From contig JAQGDQ010000582.1 in the NCBI GenBank assembly GCA_030141605.1, positions 1 through 64,000 of the forward strand: 64,000 nucleotides of DNA, written 5' to 3'. Of the stretch, positions 1-12,855 are shown one piece after another. The DNA is from Tubiluchus corallicola. Lineage: Eukaryota; Priapulida; Priapulimorpha; Priapulimorphida; Tubiluchidae. The notes under the pieces are model-generated. The model ran no database searches, was not told the DNA's origin, and saw nothing but the letters and a program-made list of their open reading frames with translations. The position numbers and the translations under genes were made by a program. Position 1 is the first letter of the stretch. Every line of letters begins with the position of its first letter.

Positions 1-955
1 ATTCTGTTGCATGAACGCAGTGATTTGGCAATTTACTGCGCCGGATTTCAGAGTTGAAAGTGTTCCCGAGTTAAGTCATTCGATCGCATTTTTTCGGAAA
101 TTTTCTTAATGGATAATTAATGCCATTTATGGTATATATTAAACTTCTCAATGTCATAGAAATTTGGCAATGATCTGACTCGTTGACTTTTCATGACACT
201 TCAAATATACTATCTATCAAATCACTACTACGTAATCAATGACGCTAAGAGCCTAACATTATAAAAAACGTAAACCTGCCAATAGAAATCCTCCCAATGT
301 ACCAATTCAGAGTTCTAAAGCACGATTTATAGTTCAAGAAAGTTTCTGACATAACAATCAATTATGGATACAAGTTAAATTTTGTTAAACTTCAACAAAG
401 GCTCAGCGAATCCACTAAGACTAGCAATGGCGTCTTTTTGTCACATTCGCGTCGCCGATGAATAGGCGCGGTACCGTGATAAGCATGATCATGAACTGCA
501 GTGTTCGTGTGTGACATCACATCAGCGTTTTATAACAATATTCGCTTATGCAATCGTGCTTGACGCCATTGCACAAGTTGTGGTTAATTTGTGACGTAAG
601 CGATAGCTGTGTTCGGTTGCCGTTAATTAACTTTCCAAGGTAATTATTCAAATAATGGAAACAATTGCTAATTTTTGTAGGCAAGAAGATGTATATTTTG
701 GACAGTAAATTAAAATGAGATAAAGTTTAATCAATGGTCCGCACAAAGTTTGTTTAACTAGAATTGGTCACTATAATGCTGGTGGGTCATGGATGTCAGT
801 CGTATCGAGTTTGAATCAAGAGGTCTATTGCTCGCAAGGCAAAATTTTGTGACCCACCTCCAGTTTTGCTACAAATCTTATAGTTATTAAAAATAACAAT
901 CATTTCATCCATTAAGACCTTGTACCATTAAGACCCTAAGACATCATCCATTAAG
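1..955 (-). repeat. Left arm of a large inverted repeat, cut by the window edge
   Basis: This stretch is the reverse complement, with scattered mismatches and small indels, of about 1558-2563. Position 1 pairs with about 2563, and the innermost match is near 955/1558. The outer part (1 to about 410) carries a LINE endonuclease/ORF2 fragment on the minus strand. The inner part (about 410-955) is non-coding and carries short repeats of a TTAAGACC motif at its inner end. The arm probably continues to the left of the window. Arm identity is high by eye but was not computed. Confidence 0.9.
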
Positions 956-1172
956 ACCCTATTCTTGCCTACTTTTTGCGGCACAGTGGTCTGAGAGAAA
1001 GGCTAGAGATTTTGAGGCTGTCTGAGTGGTGAGTGCAGCACAAAAACGTCGCACAATCGACGCACAAAACGACGCAAAAGAAAGAATATTTTGCAAGAAT
1101 GATAGGGCTTTTTTTAAATTCTGCAGAGTTAAGGGGATATTGGGAAATATTGCCATAATATTTGGACAATTA

Positions 1173-1536
1173 CTACGCCTTTTCGCAGCTCCAGCGGTTT
1201 ATATTGATCGTAAAAAAGTAAAAGGTTAAGTGCACCAGGCAAGCATTTGTTTATACTTGGAAACACCTCGCAGCTCATGCTAGTGTAATTAACAGTTTTA
1301 ACAGCTAGAACGTTACCTAGTTCATTTTTTCTTGTTCCCAAGCAAGATTCTGCTAGTAAATCACTCTACGCACAGGCTAATGCATAATTAAGAAAAGTCC
1401 ATATAAAACAACTGAAGTTACTGAACAGATGCGGCAGACGGCTTTGCTTTACCCAGATGTCACATGACGGTTGTAGTTAAGACGCGTTGCTGCGGTACAC
1501 TTGACCTTTGACCTACAACAACTGTGAAAAGGCTTA
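1173..1536 (+). mobile_element. MITE family A, copy 1, in the spacer of the inverted repeat
   Basis: The left end (ACGCCTTTTCGCAG) and right end (CTGTGAAAAGGCTTA) form diverged terminal inverted repeats. The body matches a second copy at 62249-62625 and a reverse copy at 12578-12855, including the shared stretch around GCAGACGGCTTTGCTTTAC. It has no coding capacity. The superfamily is not clear, and a TA target duplication is likely but not proven. Confidence 0.8.
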
Positions 1537-1557
1537 TTGTTGTAAACTGTAAAGTAA

Positions 1558-2563
1558 CGGAATGATGTCTTAGGGTCTTAATGGTACAAGGTCTTAATGG
1601 ATGAAATGATTGTTATTTTTAATAACTATAAGATTTGTAGCAAAACTGGAGGTGGGTCACAAAATTTTGCCTTGCGAGCAATAGACCTCTTGATTCAAAC
1701 TCGATACGACTGACATCCATGACCCACCAGCATTATAGTGACCAATTCTAGTTAAACAAACTTTGTGCGGACCATTGATTAAACTTTATCTCAATTTAAT
1801 TTGTTTCATTTTCCAAAATATGCATTTTCTTGCCTATGAAAATTAGGAATTTGAATAATTACCTCGGAAAGTTAATTAAGAAATACCGAACAGAGCTACG
1901 TCACAAATTAACCACAGTTTGTGCAACGGCAGGCATATTCCCTGCACGTCAAGCACGTTTGCGCAAGCGAACATTGTTATAAGACGCTGATGTGACGTCA
2001 CGAAAATGAGTTCTAAGTCACCCTGACCTCACAGACGAACACTGCAGTTCGTGATCGTGCTTATCACGGTACCGCGCCTATTTGCCGGCCAAGCGAATAT
2101 GTCAAAAAATCCTGTCTTAGTGGACTCACTGAGCCACGCGCAGCTTTGAAAGTTAAACGAAATTTAACTATCCGAGGTAATTATTATTATGGTCAGAAAC
2201 TTCTTGAACTATGTAAATCGTGCTGTCTTAGAACTCTGAATTGGCATACATTGGGAGATTCTATTGGCAGGTTTACGTTTTATAATGTTAGGGGCTCTAG
2301 CGTCATTGATTACGCTGTTTTTAGTAGTGATTTGATAGATAAAGTAGTGGCATTTGAAGTGTCATGAAAAGTCAACGAGTCAGATCATTGCCAAATTTCT
2401 ATGATATTGAGAAGTTTAATATATGCCAAAAAAAGACATTACTTATCAATTACGAAAATTTCCAGAAAAAATGCGATGGAATGACTTAACTCGGAAACTC
2501 TTTAAAAATGCTCTGAAATCCGGCGTAATAAATTGCCAAATCACTGTGTTCATGCAACAGAAT
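1558..2563 (+). repeat. Right arm of the large inverted repeat
   Basis: This is the partner of 1-955. The inner roughly 570 bases are non-coding. From about 2130 the arm becomes LINE sequence, with reading frames resembling the end of an AP-endonuclease domain (GDSIGRFTFYN, then SSVIDY). The junction between non-LINE and LINE sequence lies at the same place in both arms. That favours an inverted duplication over two separate LINE insertions. Confidence 0.9.
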
Positions 2564-5410
2564 TATAATATAAACGAGAACGAGATTGAAGCGGCTGTAA
2601 ATAACATTAATTCCATTTTGCTTACAGCTGCATCTAAAATAGTTAAAAGAAATGGTCTAAATAAAAATAAACGCTACGCCCAGCAAAAACGCCAGCCAAG
2701 CAAGAATTGGTCTAACAGCCAATGTAAAGCAGCCCCCAACCGACTAAAATACGTACATTTTAAATTGCAAAGCGTCCCATATAATTATAACTTACGAGAG
2801 CTGTGCTTTAAAGAACAGCGGTATTATAAAAAGATCAAGCAGAAAGCACACAGGGAATATCAAGCCCGTGTTATGAAACAACTAACTGAACTGGAAACTG
2901 AAAATCCGAAGGCTTTTTGGAGCCTAATCAAACACCTGAAATATAATCAGAAAGCAGAAAAAACCTTGAACAAGGGTAATGACATTGAACCAATAGTTTG
3001 GGAAGAACATTTTCGAACTTTACTGAATGGTAACGATAGCCATTGGAGAAAAACTAGAAAACTGTCCGAGCATGTTGAAGAAAATTACACTTCTTTTTCT
3101 CGGGTAGATTATAGAATAGCTGATACGTAAATCCTGACAGCTATTAAACAGTTAAAAAATAACAAAACTGCTGGTACAGAAGGTTTAATAAACGAAATGC
3201 TCAAAGCTTCAAGCCAAGTTATGGTTCCTTGTCTTCGTAAATTATTCAATTTGATTTCTTCTGGTTCCTGCTATCCTATCCAGTGGAAGGAAAGCTACAT
3301 CATCACAATATACAAAAGAGGAAATGCAACAGACCCAAACAATTATAGAGGAATCGCCATTTCAAGCAGCTTAAGCAAATTATTTGCGAAAATTTTGAAA
3401 AATAGGTTGCAAAAATTTCTGAGTGATAATAACATTCTCCATAAAAGTCAAAAAGGGTTTAAAAGAGGCTGTCGCACCAATGACCATATGTTTACATTAA
3501 AAACACCAATCGAGAATTTTTTGAAACGAAATCATAAACTTTATTGTTGTTTCGTTGATTTGCGCAAAGACTTTGATTCAGTTTGGAGAATTGGATTGTA
3601 CTATAAATTGCTAAAAAATAATATAGGTGGTTACTTCCTTAAGATTTTGCAAAATATGCACTCTAAAACTAATCACTCCGTCAAACTCGCTGGCGGATTA
3701 GCAGAAGATATACCATCCTCCTTGGATGTTAAGCAAGGGTGTACGTTGAACCCAGATCCCGTCAGTCTAGGCAATTTTGAAACCATCTTCTGAAATTTCT
3801 AAAAGCAATTCTGAAATTGTCTTCTCTATGCAGAGGATAGGGTCTTACTTTCTTGTTCCCAGTCAGGATTGCAACAATGCCTTAATAAGCTGAATAATTA
3901 TTGTAGCGAATGGGCTCTGGAAGTTAACACTAAAAAGACAGAAATTATTGTTTTTAACAAAGCAGGCAGAATTCTATATTAAACTTTACCCATGGGTCTG
4001 ATAAGCTGAAAATAGTCCAATCTTATAAATACTTAGGGGTCGAATTCTTTGCGTCTGGGCTTACAGGCAAAGCTGTACCAAACTAAAAGACAAAGGCCTA
4101 AAGCTTTTTACTGCACGAAAAAGTACATATCTAACTGCGCAGGCCCACATACTATTATGAAATTATGTGAACATACTGTAGAACCTATAATGCTATATGA
4201 CTCTTGTGTATGGCGACTTGGCATTGTTAAAATTAAAAACAATTCCCCGCATGTTCAAACTAAATTTGACAGTATGCCAAGCGAAGAGGCCAATGTTAAA
4301 TTATGCAGATTTCTTTTGAATGTCAATAACAAACCAAGCAAATATGCGACTAGGGCAGAACGTGGCCGTTTCTCCATTTTTATTAAAATAATTAAGGATA
4401 CAATCCGCTACTGGATACATGTTATTAGCCAACCTTATGATAGTTATAAGGTTATGTCATAAGGTATACAACCTTATGTATACCAAGCTTATAACGAAAA
4501 TCGAAACTTAGCTGAAAACTGTTTTGTTGGACTACTTTTGTTAAGTATAGATTATGTGTATATGGCTTTGACCATGTTTGCAATAACCAGACAACGTTTT
4601 CACCTAAGCGACTACTTAATAAATTAGAAGAAAAAATAAAAACTGATTATACCCTATTTTGCAAAGAAGAAATCCATAATGATAACAAACCTGAGGGACA
4701 AAATAACCTGCAAACGTATCAAACCTTCAAAAAACAATTTCAACTAGAAAACTATTTACTTTCTGGTTATTCCAAATACGTTATAACAAAATTTATAAAA
4801 ACTGAGAATCAGCTCTCATACTTTGTGTATTGAAAGGAGGAGGTACGTCAAACCTAAAAAAATCCCAACTGAGAATCGTATATGCTCATACTGTTTAAGA
4901 AATGATATCAAAGACGAATTACACTTTGTTATAAAATGCCCGTATTACAATGATCTTAGAGAAAAATTATATAATCGCATCAATGTAATTAAACCCGAAT
5001 TTTTCCTTATGGGGAATGTTGATAAATTTTTATTCCTGATGGGAAGTAATGATTTAGAAGTATTTGAGGCATTTATTGATTACGTTGAAAAAGCGTTTTT
5101 AAGACATGATGAACAACATACTATGTTATGATCATAGCATTGAAAATGAGGCCTAATGAATGACAATTTATTTTAATTACTGATCATTAAACTTTCCATT
5201 AAAAACTAATATAACTAACAGGAAGATTTAATAATATCTGTTTTATTAGTAATTGTTTTGTTTGTATATAGTGTCGTTATATTTCATAATTGAAATAGTA
5301 TGTATGTCTTCTTTTTCTCTTGTATATTTCAAAATTGAAATTGTGTGCATGTCTTATTTTGTTTTTTGTATTGTATATATTTTTGACACTAATAAATAAA
5401 TAAAATTTTA
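2130..5410 (+). mobile_element. Degenerate LINE (endonuclease end, reverse transcriptase, C-terminal zinc-binding tail)
   Basis: Several frames broken by stops and frameshifts together read as LINE ORF2. The end of the endonuclease is at about 2146-2400 and a linker at 2423-3130. Reverse transcriptase at about 3131-3793 shows NNYRGIAISS, FVDLRKDFDSVW and VKQGC motifs. The YADD-type region follows near 3830 in a shifted frame. A C-terminal C-x2-C...DELHF...CPYY tail lies at about 4823-5131. An A-rich AATAAATAAATAAA tail near 5390-5403 probably marks the 3' end. The 5' part of the endonuclease is missing. It is a non-LTR element of the AP-endonuclease type; the exact clade is uncertain. Confidence 0.9.
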
Positions 5411-5987
5411 ATCGAAGCTTTGATTTAAAAAAAACTGTTGCAGTTTTCAATATTTTAGAGCATAGCTTATTTTGAACTGTGCACACAATCCGTGGATACA
5501 GAATGGCGAATACAGAATTGATTTCACAGTACTGTTTCTATGCGGAAGTCTCCGCAGGACTGAGTTTTTGTCAGCTATAGATGTCTTTGCCCAGCTTCCA
5601 ACCTGTTTGCGAAATGACAACTTCAAACTTGTACTAGTTTTACTTGTAGTTGCTTACACGCATGCGCAGTATCATACGCCTGGTTTACGAAAACGAAAAA
5701 ATTCCAGTTACCCCATACGTACAACTGTACCTAATCGGTTTTAAATCCGTTTATTATTTACATAAATTATTGGTGCCTTTGCCTAGCCAAGGTTTTTACA
5801 GCACTATGAACACTTTGCGATCTTGCTCTGTAGATTGACAAAAATCAGTAAAGATAAAGCGAAAATGTTTTACATCGTAAATGATACATAATTACGACAA
5901 AATACAAGCGCGATGTCAAAGTATTCTTGGAAACAATACATAATTATTGCTCATATTCATGTGCCTGTACAAGAAACTTACAAGAAC
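5411..5987. other. Intergenic, nothing recognised
   Basis: AT-rich sequence after the LINE tail. Short open frames occur, but none has protein-like composition together with splice signals. Confidence 0.5.
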
Positions 5988-6563
5988 AAGGAAAACAGGA
6001 TGTTTTTTCATATACCACCCTGTTTTAAAATGTGGTAAAGAGTATATATTTTAACGTCACTAATAACGCAAAAGCGTTTCTGATAATTAAATAATAGATT
6101 AAAAGCTTAATTAACAGTAGCACAACTATTGATGACATCACAAATGAACATAATTTTCAGCAACACAAGCAATAAATAAGCATGTTGCAAGTGTTTAGAA
6201 AGCGAAAATTAAAGAAATTGAGTGTTATGATAAAACTCTGCAAGTTTCAAGATAAAAATTCAAATTTACCACTGTGTTCATGCATGAACTCTCGAACGTG
6301 GGCATTACATCACAAATGAACAGTTCTGAACCGAGAGGTACAGCAACTAGTTTTTGTGTAAGATGCAGGCACTAGTGCCCATCTAAGTAACAAAAGGTGA
6401 AATGCATGTAACAGCAAAGAACTAACTGCGCGAATGCGAACTTGCGTTTGTGAGATAGTAATTCTTTCACATAAGTCATTCTTGAAAAAATAGGTTCTGT
6501 TTCAATATTTTAAGGAGTAAATTGTTTTAATTTGCAGTTCAAGATTGGGTCCGGTTTTGCTTC
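5988..6563 (+). mobile_element. MITE family B, copy 1
   Basis: The start AGGAAAACAGGATG and the end GGGTCCGGTTTTGCTT match the termini of the family-B copies at 41 kb and 49 kb. Internal blocks such as TTCTGATAATTAAATAATAGAT and the 'antisense' block around GCATGAACTCTCGAACGTG are shared with them. No coding capacity. Confidence 0.85.
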
Positions 6564-7135
6564 AACATAGATGGAATAAATTTACAGATATTACAATGAA
6601 GACGTTGTGAAAAGCAGTAGAAAAGTTTCACTAAGAGTCACAGAAACTCAATGTGAATGTGATAAAGTCAATAAGGCATAAATGCATTTACAATCATTGC
6701 CACTTGCTGACATATTTTGCAAAACACGACTATAAATTAAGTAATTTTCGTGGAAAGATATTTCTTGTAGGAAAAGGTGTGAACAACAGAATTTTGTATG
6801 AAAGCTGGATGAAGGCTGCATAGCTGCCATTATGTTTACTTCTCTATGCAAAAATATTCCAAAACGGCAGCAAAAGAAACACATTGCACCTACAATTTGT
6901 GTGGCAACAGTAGGTCTAGCAAATGTACTGGCATGTTACAGTTATTCTGGCTTCTATTACATCATTATATCATATTATTTCATAGGTGGTGCCACAGCTA
7001 GTGGTAAACATACCAATATGTTATTCAAAGAACGACATACCAATCACTGGTAAAGGTACCATAAACTAGCTAACTAGCATTCTTTAAACTAAATAAAAAA
7101 CCAGAAATTCTTGTCCACAATGACACTTGTACTAT

Positions 7136-7675
7136 TTAAAGGGAAGGTCGGGTCTTCTGGAGAGCTAGACTTATTTCAATGTTCATGAAAAATGCTAGAA
7201 GAATTTAGTAGTAAAACTGCAATAATCACCGGTGTAACTAGTAAAATCACTTTAAAGTCGTGATCACTTTATGGTTGGGCGCTCCCATTTTCAAAGCCTT
7301 TTTTTTCCAATGATGTCATTCATTGATTGAAGAAACGTAGTACATTAGCAATCTTCATCAAAAGTATAATAAGCTTTTGCAGAAAAATTACATAGCTAAT
7401 CTTGGTAGTATTTTTGCATGAACATTAAGTAAACTGCAGAAATCTGAATTAGTTTAAGCAGCATGCCCTAAACCCACAACACTCTCACGAAAAATCACGT
7501 CAGAATTTTCAAGTGAATGGCGGCAACTACCATGCCTGAAAATTTCTATTCAGAGGTAGTATATTTTAAACTTACGCTTTATAGGCAGTTCTCTATAAAT
7601 TTCTTTGTTACATTTTTCCACATGATAATAGTAAAATAAAACCAACATACTGAGTAACTTGTTCTTTCCTTAAAC
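7136..7675 (+). mobile_element. MITE family C, copy 1
   Basis: The element begins TTAAAGGGAAGG and ends CTTTCCTTAA. It shares its body with 11345-12137 and, in reverse, with 24318-24825, for example the blocks around GTAAAATCACTTTAAAGTCG and CATTGATTGAAGAA. TTAA at both edges suggests a TTAA target site. Confidence 0.85.
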
Positions 7676-8104
7676 ATCAACGGATTTACCACACCTATTG
7701 CAACGGTAACTGCCTCTCAAAGACAAATAGAATGCTTCAAATCACCTATCTTTCTAGATGGCAAAAGTCAGAGTTGAAAAAGCCAATTTGTTAACAGATC
7801 TGCTAAATGTGAAACATTCTTAACATTGTGTTCAAAGGTAAACACTAATGTGATTTAACAATATTTAACAACTTATCAAGTGTAAAAAAATAATTATTTC
7901 CATTTTCAACCGTATTGACAAACAGAGCAATAACGATAATAAATTACGTAAACATCAATGGAAGATCTATGCAAAAAAAACAAACACTACTTATAAAAGT
8001 TAACAAGGGAGATCCATGAAAACAGTTAATAACAGCAAAGCGCAAAGTTTAATAACACTGCATATATTAGATATAATTTGTACATGCTAGGAAAAATAAG
8101 TAAG

Positions 8105-8140
8105 AAAAACCTGAGAGAGGAGAGAGAAAGAGAAAGAAAA

Positions 8141-8183
<43 letters not shown>

Positions 8184-8208
8184 GAGAGAGAGAAAGAGAG
8201 AGAGAGTT
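8105..8208. repeat. Imperfect (GA)n microsatellite
   Basis: About 100 bases of GA repeats with AAAGA interruptions. They create a spurious Ser/Leu-rich frame on the minus strand. Confidence 0.95.
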
Positions 8209-8659
8209 ACAAATTATATGGCAGTACAATAATTTGTTATTATATTAGTGTCAGTTGGGATAATCAAAGGTAACCTAACGTAGTACAATTACATAATAAT
8301 ATATAAAATATACACAAAAAGTTAAAAAAGGCAAAAATGGAAAACCACATAAAAATGACTAATTGCATGTGTAATGTGTGTATAGCAAATGAGTTTGCTT
8401 CCTCATTCTTAATCTAAAAACAACACAAAAGTATTTCATTGAAGAATGCTCAATAAAGCAGAAAGGCTAAGAAAGCCTCACTTCTGTCACAAGTTCTCAC
8501 AACTTTAGAGATAATTTCCAACAAAAGACAATGAATTGAACTAAACAAAAAAGAGCACATTAGGGCAACACAGTTTAACAGCTATCTACTGATGGAAGAA
8601 AACTTTCTCCATGTTCCGGGATTCCTTGCTGGCCTCATCATCCTCGAAGATGCCGTATG

Positions 8660-11600
8660 TCAATCAACTGCGCTCTGGTAATACATGAGCCGTAGCTGCC
8701 GAGACTCGCGTCTGAGGGATTCGGCATAGAGCAATATGCTAACAGTAACAAGAAATGACACGATGATGCAGACGATGGCTAGCCATGACCACATCTTGTT
8801 GGGATAGTCCAACGGTAGCGGGCAATTGTACAACAATTCCTGATAGTCCGTGCTGTTCACCGTGTCCCAAACCTGCAACATTTAAAAAAGTACTTACTGG
8901 TTAATACATACTGATTTATTATTTATTACTATATTATTATTATTAATAATATTACTGTTACTATTATATACAGTACTTTTTGGTAGCAGCATAGGCCCTA
9001 TAGCAGTTTAATTTATTAACAGTAGGAAAAGGATACAGTGTTTACAATGTGCAATGAAAACACAAAAAATGACTAAATGAAATAAAAATCAAGTTAGTTA
9101 GTTGAGCTAAACTTTGTGACTATTAATAATTACAAAACTACAGACTAGTGTTCGTTCATACAGTCATGGACAATGAACAGAATGTTATGTTCTGTTGTAG
9201 AGTATCTGAAATCTTGATACAGCATGTCACATTTCTATATGTAGCTAGCAGTAACAATAAAACATTAGGAACTTTTGAGCAGACAGCAGGATTTTTATTA
9301 ATTTTGAATAGGTTGAGCTGTTCATGTTGCTCCCGCGTACTTCGGTCCATCGGTGGCACTTGTCTAAGTGTTTTTTTGGATTGGGGAAACTAATAAGTCG
9401 GACTTCTTTTAACCTTTCTGGGTACCATGGATTTCCCGTGTATTATTATGCATTTCAGGTGCAAATACCCCTGAGGTTGGGAATAAGTTCCAAGTAGCCA
9501 ACAATAGAAACGCAGTCAGAGCCAAAATACTGCGTCTGATTGGCCATTGCGAGGTGGATCCCCGCACATACACACATCCCCGCACAAAGGCACTGTAACA
9601 CACACCAAACCATTTTTAACGCATTGGATATATAATTTTAATTTTCTGTTTAAAATCAAAACACAAAGAAGATGCAATTTTCAAGGAAATACGTAATTGT
9701 TATTTTGTATTTAACATCAAAACACAATAAAAAGTTTTTCTCGATGACACTCTTTACCAGAAAAAAAATGTAAAATAGGTTGATTGTTCTTCTAAATAGT
9801 CTTAATTGTTTTTCTAAATAGTCTTACCAACAGACATGATGGAACGCCCTCATAACAAGAAGCGAAGACATCGAAAATTGCCTTTGCAATATATAATCAT
9901 CAGTAGGCCTATTGCTTGGCAATGGTGTCTAGACAATCGTATGACAAGAATATATTATAATAATTAGATGTGGAGCAATTTAATCCTTACTTCAATCAGT
10001 GAACCTTGACAAATGAGTTGCGTAAATGCACACTCATTTCAAAAACACGGGAGGCAGGTTGGTCAGATACAGTAATGATTCCATTGTTGAAAATGCACAA
10101 ATTTTGAAAAATGTCCTCGGGGAACTGTTGCTCCCTTTGTGCCCCTAAAAGCTATGCCACTGGCGTTACTGGTTTTGTTGGAACTCATTAGCATCGTAAA
10201 GATTTACTATACAACCAAAAACGAATACTATTACTCACTGTAGACAAGATCACGTTAAATATCTGATGCAAGTCCTCAGATGAGAGATGACCCGTATTCA
10301 TACTAATGCTTTGATTAAAAACTCTTGCATATTCATTGCTCTCGATGCCACCAGATATTCCATCGTGCCATGTTTTATATGCCTCTGAAACAAAACACAA
10401 TTATTATTGCAAACATTAACTCCTTCAGAACCACGCCGCCCAAAATAGCTCTTAACCTATGACTTTTCTGCTACTGTATGAGCACAGAAATAACTAAATG
10501 ATTAAAAATTAGGAACTGGGAAAATCTCGACTATCCGATCATGCTATTTGTTTAAATATTTATAAGTGATTTAACTGGATAAAATTAAAAAAACACGCCT
10601 TCTTCAGGCACTCCAACTTAGCCTATTGAGTAGTTTAGTCTGGCACGCACTTGCTTGATTGTACACACTACTTTATTGATCACCTGCTTGCTACAGCCCA
10701 AAAGAACTGTCTGCTCCACATAGTTCCAGGAAAAGTTAACCATTAGCCAAGGACAAATTAAGGTCGTTTAATTTTTTAAGAGGAATCTCTGATAAAAAAT
10801 AGAGTAGACTTAAAATAGTGTATCGCAGCACTGTGTCTGCATAGTTGAAATTTTCTGCTTTAACAGATTTCACACAAGTGATACTATACATTGTCGCAGT
10901 GTAAACACTTCAGTTATTGAAAGCTTTCTTCCATTTTTTTTGTCAAAAATAGATTTTTAATACGTCTAATCATCTGTAACGTAAGCAAACATTATGTAAG
11001 GAATAGAAACTAGTTGTTTAGTGAGAGCAGTTTTTCGTGAACCTACACAAAATGCAGCAAACTCTTATGGTCCTGAAGGAGTTAATGAACTAAGGCTTCA
11101 CTGATAAGTATACTAAAGTCCAAAAAGCAGTAAAAAACGATTCCTGTCAAAAGCTAACATTATTGAACTATAATAAATCAATCTTTTTACCTAAATTTTA
11201 ACTATTCTAATCTATATATGCTCGTAATTTAGATGGTTTAATAAGTAACAAAATTTCTCAAAGGAATTTGTATTTTTCTTTTTTGGTAATGAACTAACTC
11301 ACTAACTTTCATAAGTTACTTTCAAGCACTACACACACATTCAAATTAAAAAAAAGGCCAAATCCTCTGGAGAGTTTGACTTATTTTAATGCTCGCGAAA
11401 AATGTTACAAGGATTTATTAATAGTACCGCAATAAGCACCTCATGTGATTAGTAAAATCACTTTAAAAGTCGCGATCACTTCACCCATGGGCGCTCCGAT
11501 TTTGAACACATTGATGTATAAGTAAACCGAGCGAAGACAGCCGCTACTGCAGTACAAGAAAATTATTTGGAGAAGCTTATACGTAATTCACGTCGTACTT

Positions 11601-12534
11601 TTTTGCATGATTTGTGTACATAAATAGAATAGCAAAGCAAAGCGATTTCATACAGTTCGGAAGAAATAGCGATGCTTTAAAAAAAATCAATGCGGTAATG
11701 ATACTCCTTCCTAGAGTAATATCGACACGACAATAATAAAAACAAATTTTTCTTACCGACAACAATCGCTTCCAATGATGTCATTTGTCTTCGAAGAAAG
11801 GTAGCAAAAGTATAAGTTTTTACAAAAAAAAACGATAGCAAATTTTGTCATATTTTTGCAAGAATCTTAGGTAAGCTGTAGAAGTTTGAATTACATGTAG
11901 TTTAAGCAGCGCGGGCTTACGCAAAGTCACGATGCACTTACGAAAAGTCACGAAGTCTCCCAGTTATCTCTTAATTTTCGGATGAATGGCAGGAACCACC
12001 ATTTCTATTCAGACGTAGTATGTTTTAAACTTATGCTTTATAGGCAGTTTGCGCAAATATCTTTGTTATATTTTTTTAGTTTAAAAGATAACAGTAAAAT
12101 AAACACAACATGCTCAGTGACTTGTTCTTTCCTTTAAATAGCATATATGAATAATTATAAACAGATAAATAATATATTATCAATTTGCATTTAGAGAGGA
12201 AAGAAATTTAATGACATTAATTTAATGGGTGAGTTAACGTTACCTTTTAACAGTATTTCCAAAATTTTTGTAAAATATACAAAAACAGCGCAAGAGAAAA
12301 TAATAGTAAAGAAGTGCAAATGCAATATATGAAAATTCGAAAGCAAGCTAAAAATGTACTTATATCTGTAAAATACATTACCTAAATGACTTATAATACT
12401 AGTGAGGTTATACACGGCTTGAACAAGTTGATCAGAGAAGAACAGCAAATTATTCTGCCAACAGTCATCATCCAAACCCGTAACACGGCACACTTTTCTA
12501 AAAAGCATCGGAATAAAATTATTAACCGTGTACC
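8660..12534 (-). CDS. C-terminal part of a glycosylated single-pass membrane protein (three exons), possibly OSTM1-like
   Basis: Three minus-strand exons join in frame: 12534-12382 (acceptor CTCAAG, donor GTAATG), 10384-10239 (acceptor TTTGTTTCAG, donor GTGAGT) and 8872-8660 (acceptor GTTGCAG, stop TGA). They give 170 residues. The luminal part has N-glycosylation sequons (NLT, NQS, NST). One hydrophobic segment of about 22 residues (AIVCIIVSFLVTVSILLY) follows, then a short basic tail of about 20 residues. The spacing V-x-D-x-x-N-x-T, about ten residues, N-C-x-x-P just before the membrane segment resembles what I recall of OSTM1, a lysosomal partner of ClC-7. The CxxC motifs of that family are not seen in these exons, so the name is tentative. 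Upstream exons were not found; they should lie between 12.6 and 14.8 kb. A family G element occupies most of the second intron and a family C element sits in the first part of it. Confidence 0.6.
8882..10238. other. Intron sequence of the membrane-protein gene, no recognised element
   Basis: AT-rich. A short run of TATTATTATTA repeats lies near 8930-8960. Apparent frames at 9148-9393 and 9409-9603 lack splice signals or family features and are taken as chance. Confidence 0.5.
10416..11085. mobile_element. DNA-transposon derivative, family G, with TTAA ends
   Basis: The left end TTAACTCCTTCAGAACCA and the right end TGGTCCTGAAGGAGTTAA form a terminal inverted repeat of about 18 bases. TTAA at both outer edges is consistent with a piggyBac-type target. 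It encodes no protein. On the minus strand its edge lies about 31 bases before the exon that starts at 10384, so it may contribute to that exon's branch region. Confidence 0.75.
11345..12137 (+). mobile_element. MITE family C, copy 2 (long form)
   Basis: The ends and body match copy 1 (7136-7675) and copy 3 (24318-24825). About 250 extra bases at roughly 11508-11765 are absent from the other copies. Either this is the fuller form or something inserted here. The right end is TTCTTTCCTTTAA. Confidence 0.8.
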
Positions 12535-12577
12535 CTTGAGAAATCAAAATAAGTCAGTTAAACACGATGTAATACAG

Positions 12578-12855
12578 TAAGCCTTTTTGCAGTTTCATTG
12601 CGTGCATGCGCAGTTGCTGCAGGTTAAAGATTAAGTGTACCACAGCAATGCGTCTTAACTACAACCGTCATGTGAAGTGTGTGTGTGTGTGTGTAAAGCA
12701 AAGCCGTCTGCTGAATCAGTTTAGTAACTTCAGTTGTTTTATGTGGACTTTACTTAATCATGCATTAGTCTGGGTGTAGAGTGATTTACTAGCAGGATTT
12801 TGCTTGGAAACAAGAAAAAATGAACTAGGCAACATTCTAGATAGCTGTTAAAAGA
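12578..12855 (-). mobile_element. MITE family A, copy 2 (reverse, one end lost)
   Basis: It starts TAAGCCTTTTTGCAG and then runs as the reverse complement of copies 1 and 3. A (GT)n expansion lies at about 12680-12694. The far terminus fades out in a TG-rich stretch near 12855. Confidence 0.75.
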
